Source: Verrucomicrobiota bacterium
Lineage (GTDB): Bacteria; Verrucomicrobiota; Verrucomicrobiia; Verrucomicrobiales; Verrucomicrobiaceae
Assembly (NCBI GenBank): GCA_025360015.1
Contig: JANYCZ010000022.1
Coordinates: 1 to 64,000 of the forward strand
Length of the DNA: 64,000 bases
Direction: 5' to 3'
Shown here: in pieces, positions 16,579 to 25,678 of the stretch
Position numbering within the stretch: position 1 is the first letter of the stretch
Layout: each line of letters opens with the position of its first letter
The notes under the pieces: generated by a model
Seen by the model: the letters and a program-made list of their open reading frames with translations, nothing else
Databases searched by the model: none
What the model was told of the DNA's origin: nothing
Made by a program: the position numbers and the translations under genes

Positions 16579-17697
16579 ATGAATCTCACACGAACAGCTT
16601 ACGGCACCTGGAGCGGCGGACGTTTCATGCATTACGGAGAACAGCTCTCCGAGGAGCATTACAAGCAGCTGATGCGGGATTCATTTGAAAAGGGCGTGCG
16701 CACGTTTGTGACGGCGGATGTGTATGGGGTGGGGCGGGCGGACTCGCTGCTCGGGGAGGCGCTCAAGGGCATTCCGCGGGAGGAATACTGCCTCGTCGGC
16801 CTGGTGGGGCATGACATTTATGATGGCATTCGTCAGGGGTCGAAAGGATACCCGAGATTCACGGATCCGGCGCTGCGTGGGCCGGAGAAGTATTATGATT
16901 ATCTGAAGATGGCGACGGAGAAGAGCCTGGAGCGCTGCCAGACTTCGAAGTACGACCTGCTCATGCTGCACAATCCGGACAGCATCAGCTATACGGACGA
17001 AAAGGTGTGGGATGCTTTCACGGCGCTCAAAACAGAGGGCCTGACGGACCGCCTCGGCATCGCGCCGGGACCGGCGAACGGTTTCACGCTGGACATGATC
17101 GAGTGCTTTGAGCGTTTCGGCGACCGCATGGACTGGGCGATGATCATTTTGAACCCGTTTGAGCCTTGGCCTGGGCAGCATGTGCTTGGCGCGGCGGCGA
17201 AGAACAACGTCGAGATTCTGGCCCGTGTGGTCGATTACGGCGGCTTGTTCCACGATGATGTGAAGACGGGCCACAAATTCCGTGATGGCGATCACCGTAC
17301 GCACCGACCCGGCGGATGGATTGAGCACGGGGTGGAGAAGCTGGAGAAGGTGCGGCCGATTGCGGAGAAGCATGGGCTGTCGATGCTGCAGCTCGCCTGC
17401 CTGTGGACCCTGGGCAATACGGCGGTGAAGAGCGTGGTACCGACCCTGATTCAAGAGCACGGCGAAGGTGCGCGCACGATTGAGAGCAAGCTGGATGATC
17501 TGGCCGCGCTGCCGGAGCAGTGCCTGTCTGCCGAGGAAATCGAAACGATTCGTCAGATCGGCGACAACACGGGCTGCATGTCGCTCAAGGGAGCCAGCCA
17601 GCGGCATGAAGGCCAGGAGGCGCGGGCCGATGAATGGCCGCTGCGGCCTGATCTGCTGGACCTCGCCACACGGTGGAGTTTGGGCACAAGCTGGTAG
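16579..17697 (+). CDS. aldo/keto reductase family protein
   Basis: A 372-aa protein of the NADPH-dependent aldo/keto reductase superfamily (TIM barrel). Recognisable are the TADVYG segment (Asp47, Tyr49 as catalytic candidates), the YDLLMLHNPD strand with His131, and the late NTAVKSVVPTL strand near the cofactor site. The catalytic Lys normally found after the beta-3 strand (as in ATK) is not visible here, where the sequence reads CLVGLVGHD, so activity may be changed or lost. The start at ATG 16579 begins MNLTRTAYGTW; an upstream extension of the frame has no family similarity. nadB begins 48 bases after its stop. Substrate unknown. Confidence 0.8.
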   Translation: MNLTRTAYGTWSGGRFMHYGEQLSEEHYKQLMRDSFEKGVRTFVTADVYGVGRADSLLGEALKGIPREEYCLVGLVGHDIYDGIRQGSKGYPRFTDPALRGPEKYYDYLKMATEKSLERCQTSKYDLLMLHNPDSISYTDEKVWDAFTALKTEGLTDRLGIAPGPANGFTLDMIECFERFGDRMDWAMIILNPFEPWPGQHVLGAAAKNNVEILARVVDYGGLFHDDVKTGHKFRDGDHRTHRPGGWIEHGVEKLEKVRPIAEKHGLSMLQLACLWTLGNTAVKSVVPTLIQEHGEGARTIESKLDDLAALPEQCLSAEEIETIRQIGDNTGCMSLKGASQRHEGQEARADEWPLRPDLLDLATRWSLGTSW

Positions 17698-17744
17698 TAC
17701 GTTTGCATGTTGGCCGTTCCGCGACGAAAGAGTCACCACAATTC

Positions 17745-19349
17745 ATGATTGAGGCAGACTTTATCATCGTCGGAAGCGGAGCGGGGGGGCTGGTCTCAGC
17801 CCTGCATGCCGCCGAGCATGGCCGGGTGGTGATGATCACCAAGCGTGGTGTGCTGGACTCCAACTCGAACTGGGCGCAGGGCGGCATCGCCTGCGTGACG
17901 GCGGAGAACGACTCCATCGAAAAGCATGTGAGCGACACCCTCATTGCCGGAGCGGGGCTATGCAAAGAGGCGGCGGTGCGCACGATTGTGAGCGAGGGGC
18001 CGGCGCGAATCGCCGATCTGGTGAAGTGGGGCGTGGATTTTGACCAGCGGGAGGCGGTGGACGGCCATCTGGAGTTTGACCTGACACGGGAGGGCGGGCA
18101 CACGGCCCGGCGTGTGCTGCACGCGGCGGACGCCACCGGGCGGGAGATCACCGAGAAGCTGCTCGCCACGGTGCGTGCCAATCCGAACATCACGATCTAC
18201 GAAAACCATTACGCCATCGACATTTTGACCACGGCCAAACTCGGACTGGTGTCTGAAGACCGCGTGCTGGGGCTTTACGTTCTGGATGAGACCAGCGGTG
18301 ATGTGCACACCTTCCGCTCGGACCGGGTGATCCTCGCCACGGGCGGCTGCGGCCGGGTGTATTTGTATACCACCAATCCCCAAGTCGCCACGGGTGACGG
18401 TGTGGCGATGGCCTGGCGTGCCGGGGCCACGATTTCGGACATGGAGTTCATCCAGTTTCACCCGACCTGCCTCTATCATCCGCAGAATCGCTCGTTCCTC
18501 ATCAGTGAGGCCATGCGGGGTGAGGGTGCGCGGTTGATCGGCAAGGACGGGCAGGAGTTCATGCAGCGGTATGACCCGCGCGGCTCTCTGGCACCGCGTG
18601 ACATCGTGGCGCGGGCGATTGACCATGAGATCAAGAAGACGGGCGGCCCCTGCGTCTATCTGGACATCAGCCACCGGTCACCGGAATTCATCGCGAGCCA
18701 TTTTCCGAACATTCAGAAGGCCTGCCTGGATGTGGGCATCGACATCACCAAGGAGCCGATTCCGGTCGTGCCAGCTGCTCATTATCAGTGCGGTGGCGTG
18801 CTGACGGATGTGAACGGGGCCACCAGCATTCGCGGTCTTTGTGCCGTGGGGGAGGTGGGCTGTACCGGGCTGCATGGGGCGAACCGGCTGGCGAGCAATT
18901 CGCTCCTCGAATGCTGCGTGACCGCGCAGCGTGCCGTGGCGCATTTGCTCAAAAAGATCCCACAGGGGAAAATAGCCGAGCAAAGCTACGAGTTACGGGC
19001 TTGGGAAACCAGCGGGGTCGTGGAAAATGACGAGCTGGTGGTCATCTACCACAATTGGGACGAAATCCGCCGCCTGATGTGGGACTACGTCTCCATCGTG
19101 CGGACCAACAAGCGCCTGCAGCGCGCGGCGGCGCGCCTGCGCAACCTCAAGCGCGAGGTGCAGGAGTTCTACTGGAACAACCACGTCACCAGCGAAATCC
19201 TGGAACTGCGCAACCTGGTCGAAACGGCCTCGCTCATCGTGGAGTGTGCCATCCGCCGGCACGAAAGCCGCGGGTTGCATTACACGCTGGACTATCCGCA
19301 GACGGACGACAGCCGCCCGCCGCAGGACTCCACGCTGCGGCGCTATTGA
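17745..19349 (+). CDS. nadB: L-aspartate oxidase NadB
   Basis: A flavoenzyme of 534 aa that oxidises L-aspartate to iminoaspartate, the first step of de novo NAD synthesis. The FAD-binding motif VGSGAGGL occupies residues 9-16. The SNWAQGGIA segment, the EFIQFHPT active-site stretch, the EAMRGEGARLIG loop and the AHYQCGGV motif are characteristic of NadB and distinguish it from succinate dehydrogenase, as does the lack of the covalent-FAD His motif. Length matches E. coli NadB (540 aa). ATG 17745 gives the normal N-terminus. nadA and nadC are not in the window. Confidence 0.93.
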   Translation: MIEADFIIVGSGAGGLVSALHAAEHGRVVMITKRGVLDSNSNWAQGGIACVTAENDSIEKHVSDTLIAGAGLCKEAAVRTIVSEGPARIADLVKWGVDFDQREAVDGHLEFDLTREGGHTARRVLHAADATGREITEKLLATVRANPNITIYENHYAIDILTTAKLGLVSEDRVLGLYVLDETSGDVHTFRSDRVILATGGCGRVYLYTTNPQVATGDGVAMAWRAGATISDMEFIQFHPTCLYHPQNRSFLISEAMRGEGARLIGKDGQEFMQRYDPRGSLAPRDIVARAIDHEIKKTGGPCVYLDISHRSPEFIASHFPNIQKACLDVGIDITKEPIPVVPAAHYQCGGVLTDVNGATSIRGLCAVGEVGCTGLHGANRLASNSLLECCVTAQRAVAHLLKKIPQGKIAEQSYELRAWETSGVVENDELVVIYHNWDEIRRLMWDYVSIVRTNKRLQRAAARLRNLKREVQEFYWNNHVTSEILELRNLVETASLIVECAIRRHESRGLHYTLDYPQTDDSRPPQDSTLRRY

Positions 19350-19557
19350 GATTATTGCCGCTACCGCCCGGTGGGACGGAGGGGGGGTGACATGCGGTGT
19401 TTTGAACAGCCAGGCCCCTGCTTATGTCCATAAATCATCGCAGTTGTTTCGTGGATCGAGATTGTTTCCCCACCCAGCCCCTGCGCCTTACCTGACGAAT
19501 TACAGATTGCGGTTTGCCGGGATAAGCTGCTACAATTCCACCAATAGGTCCACCCCC
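19350..19557 (+). promoter_or_regulatory. candidate promoter region with TTGCGG-N18-TACAAT
   Basis: TTGCGG at 19507-19512 and TACAAT at 19531-19536 are 18 bases apart, a good sigma70-type arrangement, and would start transcription about 15 bases before the secreted-protein gene. A very similar TTGCGG-N18-TACTAT stands before the tRNA gene at 61243. The rest of this 208-base gap shows nothing else. Confidence 0.4.
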
Positions 19558-20538
19558 ATGTTCGCCGAACGTTCTTTCAGCTCATTCGTCGTCGTCGCGT
19601 CTCTCGTGGCGACGGTTGCTGCGTCTGGCCAGGGGGCGGCCAAAGTTTCAGCAGCAGGTGCAGCGGGGGCATTGAAAAAAGGTGCCGTGACTGCGACGCC
19701 CGCTAAAAGCAAACCTGCCGCGCCCAGCCCCCCCGTGGTGACAAAGTCGGTGGCTCAGCCATCGCCGCCGCGTAACATTTCAGCGGTGCTGCCCAATTTC
19801 AGCTCCTCTTCGATGCCACATCTGGGTTATGCGCGATATCCGTGGAAGCTGGACATCGTCGCCACAGTGTTCTGGGTGGGAGAAGAGCCGACGGAAAACA
19901 ATCCGACGCCGAACGACAAAAGCTCCTGGGACACGCAGTGGATGCAGAACTACGGCGGATATGACGACCCCGATCCCAACAAGCGGAAGGACAATTTCAC
20001 CCCGGCGAGTTTTACGCCGAAGCAGAACCCGTTCTATGTGGCGCTGCCCTACAACGACTGCATTGATTACGACTCGCACAAGCCGGAGGCCTCCCGGGTC
20101 ATCCCGTGGTTCAAGCAGCGCTTTGTGCGTTCGGGCAAAACGGTGCTGAAAGGGCAGTGGATCGCGATTCGCTACGGCAACCGAGTCTGCTACGCGCAAT
20201 GGGAAGACTGCGGCCCGTTTGTGACCGACGACCATGAGTACGTCTTTGGCAGCTCCCGCCCCAAGAACACCAGCAATCGTGGGGCCGGGATCGACATCTC
20301 GCCCGGCGTGCGTGATTACCTGGGCATCTCCAGCAGCGGGCGCTGTGACTGGCGTTTTGTGGATGTGAGCGAAGTCCCCGCCGGACCTTGGCGCAGCCTG
20401 GGCAGCAACAATCACTTTGTGACCCAGCAGAAGGCGGAAAAAGCGCGTGAACACACGGAAATCTCCTCCCGGCTGGAAGAGCTGCGCCGCATGCGGGATG
20501 CCTACTTCCAGCAGAACGGGGCAGCGCCTGCCCGGTGA
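19558..20538 (+). CDS. secreted protein with double-psi beta-barrel (RlpA-like) signature
   Basis: A 326-aa protein with a signal peptide (about residues 1-23), an Ala/Pro/Lys-rich linker to about residue 70 and a globular C-terminal domain. In that domain WEDCGPF (215-221) followed by GAGIDIS (242-248) and PGVRDYLGI resembles the DRGPF...IDLS...A...LG pattern of double-psi beta-barrels found in RlpA, MltA and expansin-like proteins, which bind or cut polysaccharides. The match is by eye and limited to these segments, so the fold is an inference. The last 40 residues are charged and helical. It is preceded by a plausible promoter and stands alone. Confidence 0.6.
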   Translation: MFAERSFSSFVVVASLVATVAASGQGAAKVSAAGAAGALKKGAVTATPAKSKPAAPSPPVVTKSVAQPSPPRNISAVLPNFSSSSMPHLGYARYPWKLDIVATVFWVGEEPTENNPTPNDKSSWDTQWMQNYGGYDDPDPNKRKDNFTPASFTPKQNPFYVALPYNDCIDYDSHKPEASRVIPWFKQRFVRSGKTVLKGQWIAIRYGNRVCYAQWEDCGPFVTDDHEYVFGSSRPKNTSNRGAGIDISPGVRDYLGISSSGRCDWRFVDVSEVPAGPWRSLGSNNHFVTQQKAEKAREHTEISSRLEELRRMRDAYFQQNGAAPAR

Positions 20539-20559
20539 GCAGGAGAGTCCGAACGATGC

Positions 20560-23500
20560 TTAGCGCGGTGGATTTTGGAAGTCGAGGCGGTCGTTGGTGA
20601 AGACGTAGGGGAGAGTGGCTCCGGCTTTGGTGGTGAGCTGTGAGGAGGGTTTTGCGGCGATGGAGCGTCCTGGACCGGCCTGGGGCTGGTTGGTGCAGTC
20701 CTGTACGTAGATGAGGGCATTCAGGGGTGATTTGACGGGCAGCTTTTCTTCGGGGGCGCTGAAGGTGCATTTTTCGAAGAGGCAGTGCTTGGTGGCGAGG
20801 GCGAAGCTTTCGGGGATGCGGCAATTGATGAAGCGACAGTTTTGGATGCTGACCCAGTCCTTGGTGGATTCGGCACCGGCATCCTCGCGAAACACGATGG
20901 GCACCAGATCCAGGTCGAGGAGGGTGCAGGAGTCGAGCTTCATGCCCACTTCGCCCACCTTCCAGCCCTGCATGAAGGAGCCTTGGAGCACGCAGTTGGT
21001 AAAATGCCATTTGCTGCTGAAAAACGCCGTCCCCCAGGGGCCTTCCTTGGCAAACAGGCAGTCCTGAAACACGCTGTCGCGGGCCTCGAAACTGCCGCCG
21101 AGGTCGGCGGAAATCTTCACATCGCGGAAATAGCCGCCGGCGGCCTGCCAGGAGCCTTCACGCAGGTGGAAGCGTACCTTTTCGATGCGCGTGCCGGGGA
21201 GGCTGGTGACATCGCCACGCTGTTCATCGGACTGGGCGTTTGGGTTTTGCTTGCCGGGACCACCGATGTCAATGCGGCGCAGGGGATGGTAGGTGCCTGC
21301 GGGAATGGTGAGCTCGCCGGTCCACTCGGCTGTGTTGAGGAACGGCTCGCGCATGGCTGGGATGCTGGAGACCTGGTCTTCGAGGGTTTGGAGATCCAAC
21401 GTCTCGACGGTGGCGGATTTGATCGTGACGGGGTGATCCAGCGGGAAAATCTCCAGTAGGTTGTTCACTTTGGAGTAGTCGCCGAAGTGGAGGAAACGAC
21501 GTTTGCCATCCACGCTGATGCTCTGCATGTGCGGCAGGATGGTCCATTGGATGGTGACAAAGGTGTCTTCCGGGATGCGGCCCATGCCTGGAGCGTGGCG
21601 GCCACCGCCGGGATCGCCATCCATGCGCAGCTCGTCCGGGTGGATCTCCCAGTTGAAAATCACCTGCTTGGCGGTGTAGGCCAGCCGGAGGTCGTCTTTG
21701 CGCGTTTTTGCGACGATGGTAAATTCCACCGGCGGTGTGAACTTTTCCGCCGAGGTGAAGCGGTCGTTTTTTTGCAGCACCAGCTCGCGGCCTCCTGGCA
21801 GGAGCTCCTTGGCCTCATTGAGCAGGGCGGCACGTTTGCGCGGGAGACTGGCGATGCGCTCGCCGGCGAGTCTGGCGGCGTCCGGTTTCGCGGAGTCGGT
21901 CCATTCTGCCTGTGTGGCTTTCAGCACCTGTTCGTATTTGGCAAAGAGAGTGGTGAGACCGGTTTCACGGGCGGCCTCGATGGGACGCAGGCTGGTGCGG
22001 TAGGTGGAGCGCAGTATTTTCAGCGGGCCTGGCAGGTCCGGTGCGTCTTCGGCAGGCAGCGGACTCTTGCTGGTGATGCGCTGCTTTTCTTCACGCAGGG
22101 CAAGCGCCTCCGGCAGCCGCGCCGCTGCCATGGCGGCGGACAGCGCGCGATCCAGGGCAGCGAGGTATTTGGCGTTCAAATCTCCTGATGCGGTGCGGTG
22201 AACCGCCAGGACATCACGCTCCAGCGCGGCGCGGAAGCTGCTGTCCAGCTCGCGCAGCCGTTTTGCGCCTTCGCTTTCGGCCACGGGCGGAGGTGGAGGC
22301 GGAGCATTGCGCACGGGTGCCTTTGCTGGCCCGCTGTCCCATTCGAGGATGAAGGCGCGCCCGGCATTGTTACCGCCGATGCCCCAGTCCACTTTGTTAG
22401 CCGAATTGGCCGTGATCTTCAGAACGTAGTTTTTCTCCGGCTCAGAAGCGGGATTCGTGGTGCTCTCCCAACGGACGAAGTCAAAGGGCTCGCCGGTGAG
22501 CCACTTCCAGACGCCGTTTTCACGCACGCCGCCGAGGGTGGCCATCCATTGCGGCACTTGTTTTAGGAGGGGCGGCATGACGCGATCCATCCACGCCTGC
22601 TCAGCCTGGCTGTTGATCGTGGCCAGATGGGCCCCGAGACTTTGGGCGTGCTTCTGGGCGTTGAGATCGTTCATTCGTTCGCCCACGACTTGATAGTGGT
22701 GCCCGTTGTAGCTCAGCACCGGGAACGTGGACAACGGGCTGCCCTTGGGGCCGTTGGGATCGGCGGGTGTGACGCCCGGCGGAGGTGCTGGAACAGCCGT
22801 GGGTGTGGATTGGGCCGATTCCTGTTTCGCAGGTTCGGCTTGGGCGACTGCGGGTGTGGGAGATGCCGGGGAAGACCCTCCGCCACGCGTCAAAAGAACC
22901 GCCGCGCCGCCAATGACGATCACGGCGGCGGCGATCATGCCCCAGGGAGTGCCGGGTGGTGGCGGGGGTGGAGGCGGCTGGCGTGGCATCATGCCACCCG
23001 CAGGAGCCTGCCGGGCCGACTTTTCTTTGGCGACGGGGACTGTGAGGATCTGATCGAGATCCCGGCGGAGTTCGCGTGCGGTCTGATAACGCTTGTCCAC
23101 ATCCTGCTCCATCGCCTTGCGCACGATGGCGTCATAGCGTGTATCGCAGCCTACCCTCTCACTGGGCATGGGGAACGTGCCGCGCGGGATTTTGCCGGTG
23201 AGCATGTTGTAGAGCATTACGCCGACGGCATACAGGTCCGCGCGGCCATCGACCGTCATGCCGATGATGAGCACCTCGGGTGCCACGTAGTCCGGCGTAC
23301 CCAGAGTCAGGCCTTCCTGCGTCGTGACCGCGGCCTGCGCGGGGTCATGCATGCTGGACAGACCGAAGTCGGCGACCTTGATGGCTCCCTCCATGTTGAT
23401 GAGGATGTTGGCCGGCTTGATGTCACGATGAATGACACCGTGCTCGTGCGCGTAGGCCAGCGCGTCGCAGACGTGGGCGGTGATGGCCAGCGCGTGATCC

Positions 23501-23880
23501 ACAGGCAGCTTTCCCTGTGCCATGATCATCTTCGACACGTCGGTGCCGTCGATGTACTCCATGACGATGTAGAGCAGCTCATCGCGCGTCTCGCCGAAAT
23601 CGTACACGGCCACGATGGCGGGGTGGTTCATTTTTGCCATCGTGCGCGCTTCGTTTTTGAAGCGGCTGATGTACTCGGCCTCGTCTTCCGCCACCTGGGG
23701 TGGCAGCACCTTGATGGCCACCAGGCGGTCGAGCGAAATCTGGCGTGCTTTGTACACGGCACCCATGCCGCCGCAGCCGATCATCTCCCACTGACCATAC
23801 TGGGGCAGCATGGCCTCCAGATGCGCCGGTGAGGGCGGTGTCCACGCCATGCCGCCGTCATGCTGGGGTTTCTCATTCAT
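20560..23880 (-). CDS. transmembrane Ser/Thr protein kinase with C-type lectin-like domain
   Basis: An 1106-aa Hanks-type kinase. The cytoplasmic kinase domain (about 28-285) is complete: glycine loop IGCGGMGAVYK (from residue 34), Lys57, HRDIKPAN with Asp153 and DFG at 171-173. A Pro-rich stretch leads to a membrane segment at about 314-331. Outside lie a C-type lectin-like domain (about 388-516, with AHLATINSQAEQAWM and WKWLTGEPFDF), a helical module (about 535-690) and a beta-rich C-terminal 400 residues of unknown fold. The helical module resembles the N-terminal part of the FGE-fold protein at 28585. It lies 64 bases after the Hsp70 gene on the same strand and probably shares its operon. 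The ligand and targets are unknown. Confidence 0.88.
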   Translation of the reverse strand: MNEKPQHDGGMAWTPPSPAHLEAMLPQYGQWEMIGCGGMGAVYKARQISLDRLVAIKVLPPQVAEDEAEYISRFKNEARTMAKMNHPAIVAVYDFGETRDELLYIVMEYIDGTDVSKMIMAQGKLPVDHALAITAHVCDALAYAHEHGVIHRDIKPANILINMEGAIKVADFGLSSMHDPAQAAVTTQEGLTLGTPDYVAPEVLIIGMTVDGRADLYAVGVMLYNMLTGKIPRGTFPMPSERVGCDTRYDAIVRKAMEQDVDKRYQTARELRRDLDQILTVPVAKEKSARQAPAGGMMPRQPPPPPPPPGTPWGMIAAAVIVIGGAAVLLTRGGGSSPASPTPAVAQAEPAKQESAQSTPTAVPAPPPGVTPADPNGPKGSPLSTFPVLSYNGHHYQVVGERMNDLNAQKHAQSLGAHLATINSQAEQAWMDRVMPPLLKQVPQWMATLGGVRENGVWKWLTGEPFDFVRWESTTNPASEPEKNYVLKITANSANKVDWGIGGNNAGRAFILEWDSGPAKAPVRNAPPPPPPVAESEGAKRLRELDSSFRAALERDVLAVHRTASGDLNAKYLAALDRALSAAMAAARLPEALALREEKQRITSKSPLPAEDAPDLPGPLKILRSTYRTSLRPIEAARETGLTTLFAKYEQVLKATQAEWTDSAKPDAARLAGERIASLPRKRAALLNEAKELLPGGRELVLQKNDRFTSAEKFTPPVEFTIVAKTRKDDLRLAYTAKQVIFNWEIHPDELRMDGDPGGGRHAPGMGRIPEDTFVTIQWTILPHMQSISVDGKRRFLHFGDYSKVNNLLEIFPLDHPVTIKSATVETLDLQTLEDQVSSIPAMREPFLNTAEWTGELTIPAGTYHPLRRIDIGGPGKQNPNAQSDEQRGDVTSLPGTRIEKVRFHLREGSWQAAGGYFRDVKISADLGGSFEARDSVFQDCLFAKEGPWGTAFFSSKWHFTNCVLQGSFMQGWKVGEVGMKLDSCTLLDLDLVPIVFREDAGAESTKDWVSIQNCRFINCRIPESFALATKHCLFEKCTFSAPEEKLPVKSPLNALIYVQDCTNQPQAGPGRSIAAKPSSQLTTKAGATLPYVFTNDRLDFQNPPR

Positions 23881-23944
23881 GGCCGGTAAAAAGGATCATT
23901 AGCGGCGGATCGTAGCCATCTGCCTCAAAATGGGAACTGGAAAA

Positions 23945-25678
23945 TCAAACCAGACCGCGACGGACCAAAGATTCTTCCATGGCACGGTCGATCAGCAGCA
24001 CGGCAAGTGACTGGGTAGCGTCATCCAGCAACTGGGTGGCGGCTTTGAGCGCCTTGGCATCGTGATCGGGGGCATCGAGCAAGGCGCGGACGGCTATGGC
24101 CTGGCTGACCACTTCGGCTTGTTCTTCAGCGCTGATCGCATCGCCAAGCTGGGTGAGCGCGGCATCGACGGCGGGGAGCAGTTCCTCTGCCTTGAGCATG
24201 GCTTCGGTCCAGATGCGTTCGTGCATGTCCTCGAAGGCAAAATCGACGCTCTCGGAGATCATCTGCTCCACGCGCTCGTCTTCGACATCGACGGCGGTGC
24301 CGCTGATCTGCAATGTGGTGTCCTGATTCGTAGCGGTGTCGCGAGCGAGCACGTGGAGGATGCCGTCCGCATCAATGCTGAACTGCACGCCGACGCGGGC
24401 GCTGCCTTTGGGGCCGGCGGGGAAGGGGACTTCGATACGACCGAGCTCCCAGTTGTCCTTCGCGAGTTCGCGTTCGCCCTGAAGGATGCGGATGAGCATG
24501 TTGTCCTGATTGGCGACGGCATTGGTGAACATCTCACCGGCTTTGGCGGGAATGGTGGTGTTGCGCGGGATGATGATGTTCATCAACCCGCCGAAGGTTT
24601 CGATGCCGAGGGAAAGTGGGGTGACATCGAGCAGCAAGACCTGGCGCAGGCTGCCGCCGAGGATGCCGGCCTGAATGGTGGCACCGAGGGCGATGGCTTC
24701 GTCGGGATTCTGCGAGGTGTTGGGCTCACGGCCGAAGATTTCGCGCACGTAATTGCGGACCAAGGGCATGCGGGTGCTGCCGCCGACGAGGATGACTTCA
24801 TCGAGTTGATCGGCTTTAACGCCTGCATCACTCAAGGCACGCAGGCAGTGGATGCGGGTGCGCTCGACCCACGGGCGGGCGATTTTTTCGAGCTCTGCGC
24901 GGGTGATGTCGAGGCCGTTGAAGGAGGCGGAGTCGTCGGTGGAGAGGCGCTTTTTGACGGACTCGGCGGCTTCGAGGACGCGGATGTCGTGGGAGGGCAG
25001 AGCCAGTTTTTGCGCGATGAATTCGGCGAGCAGGCGGTCGATGTCATCGCCACCGAGCTGGGTGTCGCCGGCGGTTGAGAGGACCTGGAAGGTGCCGTCG
25101 CGCATTTCGAGCACGGAGATGTCGAAGGTGCCGCCGCCGAGGTCATAGACGGCGATTTTTTGGTGTTCGGTGAGTTTGTCGAGACCGTAGGCGAGAGCGG
25201 CGGCGGTGGGCTCGCTGAGGATGCGCAGTACTTCGAGACCCGCAAGTTCACCGGCGCGCTTGGTGGCGTTGCGTTGGGCGTCGTTGAAGTAGGCGGGAAC
25301 GGTGATGACGGCCTGCGAGACGGATTGTTCGAGCGCGCGTTCGGCGACGGCTTTGAGGTGCTTGAGGATCTCTGCGGAAACTTCGACGGGGGAGGTTTTC
25401 AGTGCGCTGAGCGAATAGGGAGGTGGCCATCCGGCTTCTCCAGAGCGGCGGCCGATGAGACGCTTTACCGAGGTGATCGTGCGTGTGGGGTGCAGGGCGC
25501 GCTGGCGGAGGGCGACGGCTCCGACGGCGATGCTGCCGTCTGCTGCAATGCCCACGACGCTGGGAGTGCTGCGGCTGCCGTGCTGATCTGCGAGCAGGAT
25601 GGGAAAGCCGCTGTCGACGACGCCGACTAGGGAGTTCGTGGTGCCGAGATCGATGCCGAGGATGGGACGGGTGCTCAA
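23945..25678 (-). CDS. Hsp70 family chaperone (DnaK/HscA-like, short lid)
   Basis: A 577-aa Hsp70. The ATPase signatures GIDLGTTNSLVG, VITVPAYFNDAQRNATKRAG, YDLGGGTFDISV and ILVGGSTRMPLVRNYV are present, followed by a substrate-binding domain and a shortened helical lid without a DnaK-type C-terminal tail. Size and N-terminus are closer to HscA than to DnaK, but no iron-sulfur assembly genes or J-protein/GrpE genes are near. The start is TTG at 25678, inside the TGA stop of the upstream gene (TTGA), and no in-frame ATG exists before the nucleotide-binding motif, so it is probably translated by coupling. A specialised rather than general chaperone role is inferred from context. Confidence 0.88.
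   Translation of the reverse strand: MSTRPILGIDLGTTNSLVGVVDSGFPILLADQHGSRSTPSVVGIAADGSIAVGAVALRQRALHPTRTITSVKRLIGRRSGEAGWPPPYSLSALKTSPVEVSAEILKHLKAVAERALEQSVSQAVITVPAYFNDAQRNATKRAGELAGLEVLRILSEPTAAALAYGLDKLTEHQKIAVYDLGGGTFDISVLEMRDGTFQVLSTAGDTQLGGDDIDRLLAEFIAQKLALPSHDIRVLEAAESVKKRLSTDDSASFNGLDITRAELEKIARPWVERTRIHCLRALSDAGVKADQLDEVILVGGSTRMPLVRNYVREIFGREPNTSQNPDEAIALGATIQAGILGGSLRQVLLLDVTPLSLGIETFGGLMNIIIPRNTTIPAKAGEMFTNAVANQDNMLIRILQGERELAKDNWELGRIEVPFPAGPKGSARVGVQFSIDADGILHVLARDTATNQDTTLQISGTAVDVEDERVEQMISESVDFAFEDMHERIWTEAMLKAEELLPAVDAALTQLGDAISAEEQAEVVSQAIAVRALLDAPDHDAKALKAATQLLDDATQSLAVLLIDRAMEESLVRRGLV

Noticed and set aside
17585-18193. Open frame antisense to the aldo/keto reductase and nadB genes
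   Set aside because: Shadow of well supported genes in GC-rich DNA, with no family features.
20785-23832. Long plus-strand frames opposite the Ser/Thr kinase gene
   Set aside because: The minus-strand kinase has complete motifs; the plus-strand frames are Gly/Arg/His-rich shadows.
24062-25078. 338-codon frame opposite the Hsp70 gene
   Set aside because: Antisense shadow of a highly conserved chaperone gene, composition unlike a protein.
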